A DNA stretch of 10,483 bases, taken from contig JAAXHZ010000183.1 of the NCBI GenBank assembly GCA_012270625.1, positions 1 to 10,483 on the forward strand, read 5' to 3'. The notes beneath the pieces are model-generated. The model worked only from the letters and a program-made list of their open reading frames with translations. It was not told the DNA's origin and searched no databases. Within the stretch, counting starts at the first letter, position 1. Each line of letters opens with the position of its first letter. Made by a program: the position numbers and the translations under genes. Below, piece by piece: positions 1-5,344 of this stretch. This stretch comes from Dehalococcoidia bacterium (GTDB lineage: Bacteria > Chloroflexota > Dehalococcoidia > SAR202 > UBA11138).

Positions 1-590
1 AGCTCCATAGCCTTGTCCATGAGCTGATCGGATGGCACCAGGTGATTAAGAAGACCGATGCGATATGCCTCCTCGGCCTCCACCACTCGGGCTGTGAAAA
101 GCAGTTCCTTGGCTACCGGCCATCCTACCTGCTGCGGCAGGCTCCAGGTCGAGTTTACTCGTCCATACTGAACGGCCAGAAACCGGAATCGAGTGCGCTC
201 ACAGCCGACACGGATGTCCAAGCTCGACGCAAGTACGGCGCCGCCTCCGAAAGCTAGGCCGTTGAGCGCTCCAATAGTAGGCTTTCGGGCGGCGGCAATG
301 TGCCAAGAGTACTCGGCCCGACGCGGGTCTGGCGGCGGCGGAGTGTCCATTCTCGCCTGTTCCGCCATCTCGTGAATGTCGGCCCCGGCTGAGAATGCGC
401 GTTCCCCGGCGCCAGTTAAGATGATCGCGTGTACACCATCGTCATTTTCGAGCTGGGTCACAGCGGTGTCGATCTCGTTGAACAGCTTGCGGTTCATCGC
501 ATTGAGGACTTCTGGGCGATTCAGCTTTATGATGCCAATATGATCCTGCACATCCAGCAATAGGTGTTCGTAGCTCACTCGATTCTCCAT
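1..590 (-). CDS. Crotonase-superfamily protein (enoyl-CoA hydratase/isomerase-like), 3' end cut by window edge
   Basis: This frame is open from ATG 588-590 to the window edge (196 codons plus 2 bases), so the C-terminus is missing. The N-terminus has the crotonase start IIKLNRPEVLNAMN (residues 20-33). Both oxyanion-hole segments are present: AFSAGADI (65-72) and NGLAFGGGAVLA (110-121). Crotonases act on acyl-CoA thioesters as hydratases, isomerases, dehalogenases, hydrolases or C-C lyases. In the classical hydratase the two catalytic Glu sit in GGGCELA and in PEILLG. Here those positions read Val119 and about Ala139, so ordinary enoyl-CoA hydration is doubtful and another crotonase activity is more likely. 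The superfamily call is secure; the reaction is not known. A near-consensus promoter lies just upstream. No clear Shine-Dalgarno precedes the ATG; GTG at codon 5 is a weaker alternative. It is probably monocistronic from its own promoter, in the same direction as the kinase gene upstream of it. Confidence 0.93.
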   Translation of the reverse strand, partial: MENRVSYEHLLLDVQDHIGIIKLNRPEVLNAMNRKLFNEIDTAVTQLENDDGVHAIILTGAGERAFSAGADIHEMAEQARMDTPPPPDPRRAEYSWHIAAARKPTIGALNGLAFGGGAVLASSLDIRVGCERTRFRFLAVQYGRVNSTWSLPQQVGWPVAKELLFTARVVEAEEAYRIGLLNHLVPSDQLMDKAME

Positions 591-623
591 TCAGATAGCG
601 TTATGCGGCGCATGGGTGGCGCC

Positions 624-652
624 ATTATATGAACGGCCTGAATGAGGGTCAA
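624..652 (-). promoter_or_regulatory. Near-consensus sigma70-type promoter for the crotonase gene
   Basis: On the minus strand there is a -35 TTGACC (647-652), a spacer of exactly 17 bases and a perfect -10 TATAAT (624-629). Transcription would start near 617, giving a leader of about 27 bases before ATG 588-590. The leader holds no obvious Shine-Dalgarno. This is the best promoter in the window by match to consensus. It lies between the stop of the kinase gene and the crotonase, so the two can be transcribed separately. The rest of the 591-755 gap shows no gene I can support. Confidence 0.75.
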
Positions 653-755
653 GAATTTGAGAACGGAATGCAGAAGCGGCGTGGGCTCAATTGAAGCCAA
701 TACCTCAATGAGAGGGCGAGTGTGTACCCTTCCGAGTCGAATTGCGTGAGAGTCG

Positions 756-1025
756 CTACACCTCAGTTTCATCGTAGCGCTTGCCGTCCCGCCAGGTGGC
801 TACGTAGCCCTGCGTCACAATCGCGCGCCGACGAGCCTTGATCGCGGCGCGACGAGCGGCAAATATGGAGAGTTCCATAGTACTCAAGGTAGCTCTCTGC
901 TCAGGCGTTGGATACAGTTTGCTCAGGGCCTCTTTGTCTTCGTCAGTCAGGTACCATTCGCTACTGTCTCCGACTATCGAACGCCTTGGCGTCATGTACT
1001 TCTCGCTTTGGTCACTGACTGACAT
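756..1025 (-). CDS. Internal in-frame start: separately translatable 89-residue C-terminal module of the kinase gene
   Basis: An ATG at 1023-1025 (codon 182 of the kinase frame) is preceded by a perfect AGGAGG (1033-1038) with a 7-base spacer, the ideal arrangement for initiation. The product would be 89 residues, with no kinase motif. It has an acidic middle (DEDKEAL), then a basic helix rich in Ala and Arg, and a final strand-like segment VATWRDGK. In toxin-antitoxin pairs the small partner often follows or precedes the kinase as its own gene. Here the boundary has no stop codon, so both the long fused form and the short form could be made. This is a candidate only: a chance Gly-Gly codon pair can also spell AGGAGG. 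Confidence 0.45.
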   Translation of the reverse strand: MSVSDQSEKYMTPRRSIVGDSSEWYLTDEDKEALSKLYPTPEQRATLSTMELSIFAARRAAIKARRRAIVTQGYVATWRDGKRYDETEV

Positions 1026-1568
1026 CTGCTGTCCTCCTGTCGGTTTCCGATTCACTCCCTCTTCAATTACTACTGGAGCCCCCTCAGTGCTGTCATACAA
1101 ACGCCACTTATCCACGATCTCACGATAAATCTCCTGAAAATTTCGTAGCCCGGCCGCAACCCTCCGGCGGATCACGTCTTCCGGTACATGATGGCCCCCC
1201 TGTAACACACGCTGAGCTACTCGCTCGACCGCCCTATCGGCTGTCGCAAGACGGAAGAAGTATAGTTCTACATAGTATCCCCGCTCCTGCCACTCAGGAA
1301 TCATCCGAGCGAACCCACGTCCACTGAGAGTGGTCTCGAATGCGAAGCTCTCTCCCCTATCGACCATATCGCGAATCGTCCTCAGCATCAACCGCCCCGC
1401 CTGCACCGCTACCTTCTCCGGCTCGAACGGATTCAGGCCGGCCGCGATGAGATCGGCGTTGACGAACGTCGGGATCCGCGCCTCATCGATCAGGAACTCG
1501 CTGGCGAACGTGGTCTTGCCCGCCCCGTTCGGGCCGGCGATTATTAGGATGCTCTTCGGTTGCTTCAT
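756..1568 (-). CDS. Zeta-toxin-like P-loop kinase with a C-terminal extension (possible partner/antitoxin module)
   Basis: Protein of 270 residues from ATG 1566-1568. The Walker A motif is GPNGAGKTT (12-20), followed by NADLIAAGLNPF (38-48), FETTLSG (77-83) and the helical stretch GGHHVPEDVIRRR (124-136). These are hallmarks of the small zeta-toxin/AAA_33 kinases; true zeta toxins phosphorylate UDP-N-acetylglucosamine, but the substrate of this chromosomal subfamily is uncertain. The kinase domain appears to end around residue 175. Residues 182-270 form a separate charged helical module ending in ARRRAIVTQGYVATWRDGK. This resembles, from memory, small proteins encoded beside such kinases. An in-frame ATG (1023-1025) behind AGGAGG lets that module be made alone. 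Start choice: ATG 1566-1568 lies five codons before the first strand, with GAAGG about 11 bases upstream; GTG 1602-1604 would add 12 residues. The kinase family call is firm; toxin function is inferred. Confidence 0.88.
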   Translation of the reverse strand: MKQPKSILIIAGPNGAGKTTFASEFLIDEARIPTFVNADLIAAGLNPFEPEKVAVQAGRLMLRTIRDMVDRGESFAFETTLSGRGFARMIPEWQERGYYVELYFFRLATADRAVERVAQRVLQGGHHVPEDVIRRRVAAGLRNFQEIYREIVDKWRLYDSTEGAPVVIEEGVNRKPTGGQQMSVSDQSEKYMTPRRSIVGDSSEWYLTDEDKEALSKLYPTPEQRATLSTMELSIFAARRAAIKARRRAIVTQGYVATWRDGKRYDETEV

Positions 1569-1631
1569 CACGTAGTGCGCCTTCGATGTATGTCCATCTG
1601 TCACAGTGTACAGGAGATTGTCGATGCTCTA

Positions 1632-1660
1632 ATTTTACATCTGCCTGAGCGCGTTGGCAT
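1632..1660 (-). promoter_or_regulatory. Possible promoter for the zeta-like kinase gene
   Basis: On the minus strand, ATGCCA (1655-1660, four of six matches to the -35 consensus) lies 17 bases from TAAAAT (1632-1637, five of six matches to the -10). The predicted start near 1625 gives a leader of about 57 bases to ATG 1566-1568. The match is moderate and the region is AT-rich, so this is a tentative site. Confidence 0.35.
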
Positions 1661-1670
1661 TTTCATCTTC

Positions 1671-1689
1671 GTTGCTGATCTCCAGCAAC
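1671..1689. repeat. Seven-bp inverted repeat in the divergent kinase/acs control region (possible operator)
   Basis: GTTGCTG (1671-1677) and its exact reverse complement CAGCAAC (1683-1689) are separated by 5 bases. The right arm covers the place where a -35 element would sit for the -10 at 1709-1714. A short perfect dyad here fits a binding site for a dimeric regulator, perhaps one acting on both divergent genes. No regulator gene is in the window, so the binding protein is unknown. Confidence 0.35.
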
Positions 1690-1708
1690 CATTCCAACGT
1701 GATTTGTG

Positions 1709-1714
1709 TATAAT
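1709..1714 (+). promoter_or_regulatory. Candidate -10 element for the acs operon
   Basis: A perfect TATAAT sits about 150 bases upstream of the acs start codon. The sequence 17 bases upstream (CAACCA, 1686-1691) is a poor -35 and overlaps the inverted repeat, so activity may need an activator. The predicted start is near 1721, giving a leader of roughly 140 bases that contains the foldable region at 1739-1824. Confidence 0.4.
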
Positions 1715-1738
1715 AGGCCCGAATTTCACACTTGGTGT

Positions 1739-1824
1739 ATGCCGGTTCGCGGCATCCGTACTCAACCACCGAGACGGCAGGCTATGCCGGAATCGCGGCT
1801 TGGACACCGCCCGCCTGAGTACGG
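1739..1824 (+). ncRNA. Structured 5' leader of acs, candidate cis-regulatory RNA
   Basis: A first hairpin pairs ATGCCG (1739-1744) with CGGCAT (1750-1755) across a 5-base loop. It is followed at once by a perfect 9-bp outer helix, CCGTACTCA (1756-1764) with TGAGTACGG (1816-1824). Inside that helix are two more hairpins: CGGCA/TGCCG (1775-1779/1785-1789) and GCGG/CCGC (1795-1798/1807-1810). The whole reads as a stem-loop plus a three-way junction. ATGCCG occurs twice (1739-1744 and 1784-1789), so CGGCAT at 1750-1755 could pair with either, as in a two-state switch. The acs ribosome binding site begins about 26 bases downstream. I do not recognise any known riboswitch class here. No protein gene is supported in 1605-1862. 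Confidence 0.45.
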
Positions 1825-1862
1825 CTACGACGGGTCCCTTTCAAACAACCGGAGGAAGTGAC

Positions 1863-3620
1863 ATGACCACCGGATCTTCATTCGAGACGATTCACAAGCA
1901 GCCCGTTAGCGACTTCGATGTCGCACCGAACCTGGACAGGGAAAACGTCTCAGAGTTCGACTGGCAGCAGTTGTATTCTGAGCTCGACTGGCTGCCAGGC
2001 GGAGGCCTGAACAAGGCCCACGAGGCCATTGACCGCCATGCCAACGGCAGCAAGCGCGATAAGCTCGCAATGATCTGGGAAGGCAAGAACGGCGAGCGAG
2101 AGGACTACACGTTCGGCGACATGAAGCGGCAGACTGACAGATTCGCCAACGTACTCAAGAGTCTGGGCATCCAGACAGGCGACCGCGTCTTCACCTTCAT
2201 GGACCGCATACCTGAGCAGTTCATCTCCGTGTTCGGGATCCTTAAAGCAGGAGCGATAGCAGGGCCACTGTTCTCAGCGTTCGGTCCGGATCCCGTTAAG
2301 GACAGGCTTCAGGACTCAGGCGCGAAGGTGCTCATCACTCAGCCGGATCTGCGCCGGCGGATCGCGCACATCATCCCGGAGCTGTTCGACCTCCAGCACA
2401 TCATCATCGTCAACAAGAACGGACGCGATCCTGCTCCCATCGACTCCCAGGACCTCGACTACTACGAGGAGATGGACAAGGCGTCTGCGGACTTCACCAC
2501 GGTTAACACGTCCCAGTACGACTTCTCCATCATGCACTACACCTCCGGCACGACAGGCAAGCCGAAGGGAGCCGTGCATCGCCACCAAGCCGTAGTTCAA
2601 CAGTACGCCACCGGAAAATGGGCGCTCGACCTGCATGACGATGACATCTACTGGTGTACCGCCGATCCCGGATGGGTAACCGGCACCTCCTATGGAATGC
2701 TTGCGCCGTGGACCAACGGCGTCACGCAGCTCATATACGAGGGCGGTTTCCGCGCCAGCGCCTGGTATGAGCAGATCCAGAAGCACAAGGTGACGGTCTG
2801 GTACACCGCGCCGACCGCGATCAGGATGCTAATGAAGGCCGGAGACGAGATCCCCAAGAGGTACGACCTTTCGTCCCTGCGATTCACCGCGAGCGTCGGC
2901 GAGCCGCTGAACCCGGAGGCCGTTGTGTGGGGCAATGAGGCGATCGGCCACCCATTCCACGATAACTGGTGGCAGACTGAGACTGGTGCGATCATGTGCG
3001 CCAACTACGCCTCGATGGACATCAAGCCCGGCTCGATGGGGCGGCCCATCCCAGGCGTACAGCTTGGCATAGTGGATGAGAACTTCGATCCAGTACCCCC
3101 CGGAGAGGACGGCAACCTCGTTGTTCGACCCGGCTGGCCGTCCATGTTCCACACCTACTGGCAGAACCTCGAAATGTACAACTCGAGGTTCAAGAAGGGC
3201 TGGTACATCACCGGCGATACCGCGCGCATGGACGAGGATGGCTACTTCTGGTTCGTTGGTCGAGCGGACGACGTCATCAATACGGCTGGGCACCTGGTGG
3301 GGCCGTTCGAGGTCGAGAGCGCTCTGATCGAGCATGAGGCGGTTGCAGAGGCCGGTGTGATAGGCAAGCCGGACCCGATCGCCATGGAGGTCGTCAAGGC
3401 ATTCGTGTCGCTAAAGGACGGCTACGAGGAGACTCCGCAGCTCCGCCGCGAGATCATGCAGTTCGCGAGGACGAAGCTGTCGGCGGCAGTCGCTCCCCGC
3501 GAGCTAGACTTCATTCCCGGCCTCCCCAAGACGCGCTCAGGAAAGATCATGCGACGACTGCTCAAGGCGCGTGAGCTGGGTCTTCCGGAAGGCGACACCA
3601 GCACCCTCGAGGATGACTAG
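1863..3620 (+). CDS. acsA: Acetyl-CoA synthetase (acetate--CoA ligase), short AcsA-like form
   Basis: Cytosolic adenylate-forming enzyme of 585 residues that activates acetate, or a similar small acid, with ATP and CoA to acyl-CoA, AMP and PPi. In order: phosphate loop YTSGTTGKPKG (226-236), WWQTETG (369-375), GDTARMDEDGY (451-461), the hinge/C-domain start GRADDVINTAGHLVGP (466-481) and PKTRSGKIMRR (555-565) with the adenylation lysine Lys561. The second Trp of WWQTETG is the residue that limits the acyl pocket to acetate/propionate in characterised Acs enzymes. The length is close to Bacillus-type AcsA (about 570) and shorter than the roughly 650-residue enterobacterial form. ATG 1863-1865 is chosen because GGAGG (1851-1855) precedes it; the frame is open upstream to 1560 but that part lacks family similarity. 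It leads a three-gene operon. Lys561 is a known acetylation control site in this family; no acetyltransferase or deacetylase gene is seen here. Confidence 0.95.
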   Translation: MTTGSSFETIHKQPVSDFDVAPNLDRENVSEFDWQQLYSELDWLPGGGLNKAHEAIDRHANGSKRDKLAMIWEGKNGEREDYTFGDMKRQTDRFANVLKSLGIQTGDRVFTFMDRIPEQFISVFGILKAGAIAGPLFSAFGPDPVKDRLQDSGAKVLITQPDLRRRIAHIIPELFDLQHIIIVNKNGRDPAPIDSQDLDYYEEMDKASADFTTVNTSQYDFSIMHYTSGTTGKPKGAVHRHQAVVQQYATGKWALDLHDDDIYWCTADPGWVTGTSYGMLAPWTNGVTQLIYEGGFRASAWYEQIQKHKVTVWYTAPTAIRMLMKAGDEIPKRYDLSSLRFTASVGEPLNPEAVVWGNEAIGHPFHDNWWQTETGAIMCANYASMDIKPGSMGRPIPGVQLGIVDENFDPVPPGEDGNLVVRPGWPSMFHTYWQNLEMYNSRFKKGWYITGDTARMDEDGYFWFVGRADDVINTAGHLVGPFEVESALIEHEAVAEAGVIGKPDPIAMEVVKAFVSLKDGYEETPQLRREIMQFARTKLSAAVAPRELDFIPGLPKTRSGKIMRRLLKARELGLPEGDTSTLEDD

Positions 3621-3624
3621 ATAT

Positions 3625-4002
3625 ATGACGATAAGCGAACAGCATATCGAGAGCCATGAAGTGCATAGCAAACGTCTGCTTCAGCACGCGATCGAGCAGC
3701 TTGAAAAGGGTGATAGGCTTCAAGCGTCTGAGAAAGCATGGGGAGCCGCAGCCCACCAAATGAAGGTGGTGGCCGAGAAACGCGGGTGGCCGTACAAAAC
3801 TCACAGACACGCCTATGAAATAGCTGACCGACTCTCGGAAGAGGAGGGCAATCCCACCCTGCGGAGACTGTTCAATACTGCCAATACCTTGCACCAGAAC
3901 TTCTACGCGGATGAGAAACCGGTCTCTGTCCTGGAAAAAGACATCGAAGATGTGAAAGAGCTGCTGGATATACTGGAATCTACACTCGGACAGACGGAGT
4001 AA
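3625..4002 (+). CDS. Small helical protein, PaREP1/HEPN-like
   Basis: A 125-residue, largely helical and charged protein. Its core is GDRLQASEKAWGAAAHQMK (29-47), then AEKRGWPYKTH (50-60) and NTANTLHQNFY (84-94). These resemble, from memory, the PaREP1/PaREP8 group, which has a HEPN-like helical fold. R53 followed six residues later by H60 would satisfy the R-X4-6-H pattern of HEPN nucleases, but this may be chance. It sits between acs and the monooxygenase with 4-bp gaps on both sides, so it is co-translated with them. ATG 3625-3627 is chosen with GAGG (3609-3612) upstream; ATG 3613-3615 would overlap the acs stop and add four residues. The job is unknown: it could be a regulatory or binding partner rather than a metabolic enzyme. 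Confidence 0.8.
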   Translation: MTISEQHIESHEVHSKRLLQHAIEQLEKGDRLQASEKAWGAAAHQMKVVAEKRGWPYKTHRHAYEIADRLSEEEGNPTLRRLFNTANTLHQNFYADEKPVSVLEKDIEDVKELLDILESTLGQTE

Positions 4003-4006
4003 TCAA

Positions 4007-5242
4007 ATGAAAATCTGCTGGTTCCACCTGATGCCCTACCGCTACCTCCCAGACGACTTCGAGGAGAAGTACAGGAGCGTGTGGGTGGACGTTCCCAGTC
4101 ACCTGTTCGATCCTGTCAAAGCCAATGAGCTTTACAATGAGTACCTTGACGAGCTCGAGTTCGCCGACCAGGTGGGGTTCGATGGCATCTGCATCAACGA
4201 GCACCACAACAACGCATACGGGATCATGCCGTCGCCGAACATTACGGCGGCCACACTCACCCGCCGCACCCAGAACGCCGCGATTGTCGTTCTGGGCAAC
4301 AGCCTCGCGCTGTACAACCCGCCTCTGAGAGTGGCGGAGGAGTTCGCGATGCTCGACTGCATCAGCGGCGGCAGACTGGTGGCCGGATTTCCGGTCGGAA
4401 CTTCCATGGATACCAACTACGCGTACGGCGAGCCTCCCGCGAGTCTGCGCGAGAAGTATTACGAGGCGCACGACCTCGTGATGAAGGCATGGACCGAGCC
4501 TGAGCCGTTCGCATTCAACGGCAAGCACAGCCAGGTGAGATACGTCAACATCTGGCCCCGGCCACTCCAGCAACCGCATCCGCCGGTCTGGATTCCGGGT
4601 GGCGGCTCGGTCGAGACCTGGGAGTGGACCGCGCGGCTGAACTACGTTTACTGCTACCTGAGCTACTTCGGGTACAAGCGCGGCATCCAGGTGATGGACG
4701 GGTTCTGGAAGGAGATGGAGTCGCTTGGAGTGGACGATAACCCATACAGGGCCGGATTCCTCCAGTTGGTGTGCGTAGCCGAGACCGACGAGAAGGCAAA
4801 AGAGCTATACGCCGAGCACGTGGAATACTTCTATAAGAAGTGCCTGCACGTCTATGAGGGGTTCGCAGAGGCGCCCGGGTACAGGACGATTCGCACAATC
4901 AAGTCCGGGGCAGTCCAGCAGGTCGGCGCAGCTGCCAGCAGGTACAGGCAGCACCTGACCTGGGATGACTACGTAGAACAGGGCTACGTGATCGCGGGCA
5001 GCCCCAAGACCGTAGTTGAGCAGCTGCGCAAGGCCGTCGAGGGGCTTCGGGTGGGTCACCTGATGACGCTGCTCCAAATCGGTTCCATGCCTCGCGACCT
5101 GACCATGATGAACACCGAGCTGTTCGCCACACAGGTCAAGCCTTACATCGAAGACATGTGGGACGAGTACGAAGACCACTGGTGGCCCGAGCCAGTATCC
5201 AGGGATGAGCGGGCAATGCCTGCCCCGGTCGCAGGCGACTAG
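4007..5242 (+). CDS. LLM-class flavin-dependent oxidoreductase (bacterial luciferase-like monooxygenase)
   Basis: A TIM-barrel protein of 411 residues in the luciferase-like monooxygenase superfamily, which uses reduced FMN or F420 to oxidise organic substrates. Diagnostic segments are FDGICINEHHNN (58-69), GNSLALYNPPLRVAEEFAMLD (97-117, continuing into SGGRLVAGFPVG at 120-131), PHPPVWIPGGG (190-200) and the C-terminal VIAGSPKTVVEQLR (328-341). There is no signal peptide, so it is cytosolic. CGGAG about 7 bases before ATG 4007-4009 supports the start, and the gap to the upstream small gene is 4 bp. An alpha/beta hydrolase follows on the same strand, a pairing often seen where a monooxygenase makes an ester or lactone that is then hydrolysed. 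Substrate and cofactor cannot be fixed; a partner flavin reductase is not in the window. Family-wide expansion of these enzymes is known for SAR202 Chloroflexota. Confidence 0.93.
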   Translation: MKICWFHLMPYRYLPDDFEEKYRSVWVDVPSHLFDPVKANELYNEYLDELEFADQVGFDGICINEHHNNAYGIMPSPNITAATLTRRTQNAAIVVLGNSLALYNPPLRVAEEFAMLDCISGGRLVAGFPVGTSMDTNYAYGEPPASLREKYYEAHDLVMKAWTEPEPFAFNGKHSQVRYVNIWPRPLQQPHPPVWIPGGGSVETWEWTARLNYVYCYLSYFGYKRGIQVMDGFWKEMESLGVDDNPYRAGFLQLVCVAETDEKAKELYAEHVEYFYKKCLHVYEGFAEAPGYRTIRTIKSGAVQQVGAAASRYRQHLTWDDYVEQGYVIAGSPKTVVEQLRKAVEGLRVGHLMTLLQIGSMPRDLTMMNTELFATQVKPYIEDMWDEYEDHWWPEPVSRDERAMPAPVAGD

Positions 5243-5250
5243 GAGCGCGT

Positions 5251-5278
5251 CTTTCGGAGCGGCTAACCGGCTCGAAAG
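5251..5278 (+). other. Imperfect hairpin after the monooxygenase gene
   Basis: CTTTC, GAG and CGG (5251-5262, one bulged G) pair with CCG, CTC and GAAAG (5267-5278, one bulged G) around a CTAA loop, about 11 bp in total. It begins 8 bases after the monooxygenase stop. It could protect the 3' end of the operon mRNA or act with the next hairpin to reduce read-through. Confidence 0.4.
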
Positions 5279-5283
5279 GCTAA

Positions 5284-5311
5284 GGGGAGGCGAGCGCAGA
5301 CTCGCCTCTCT
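5284..5311 (+). terminator. GC-rich hairpin, possible (weak) terminator between the monooxygenase and the hydrolase
   Basis: GAGGCGAG (5287-5294) pairs perfectly with CTCGCCTC (5301-5308) around a 6-base loop, and the stem extends by three pairs including two G-T wobbles. What follows is CCACG rather than a T run, so it is not a textbook intrinsic terminator. It may attenuate transcription into the hydrolase gene or stabilise the upstream message. I see no clear promoter in 5243-5344, which argues that some read-through reaches the hydrolase. Confidence 0.35.
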
Positions 5312-5344
5312 CCACGAATGCGCCAACTGGCACAGGACTGTGAT

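Noticed and set aside
42..375. Two short plus-strand open frames at the left edge
   Set aside because: They run opposite the crotonase, whose oxyanion-hole motifs make that strand the coding one.
575..772. 65-codon minus-strand open frame between the kinase and the crotonase
   Set aside because: It overlaps the end of the kinase gene and runs through the strong promoter at 624-652 and past the crotonase start in another frame; no ribosome site or similarity.
1739..1755. tRNA T-arm-like GGTTCG in the acs leader
   Set aside because: The loop is 5 bases rather than 7 and no acceptor, D or anticodon arms fit around it.
1560..1862. Upstream extension of the acs frame by 101 codons
   Set aside because: The extension does not resemble acetyl-CoA synthetases, contains the promoter and structured leader, and GGAGG clearly marks ATG 1863.
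2316..3335. Minus-strand open frames opposite acs
   Set aside because: Shadow frames of a well-identified gene, without motifs or starts with ribosome sites.
3980..5326. Minus-strand open frames opposite the monooxygenase (3980-4579, 4805-5326)
   Set aside because: Both mirror the codon bias of the sense gene, carry no family motif, and the sense gene is certain.
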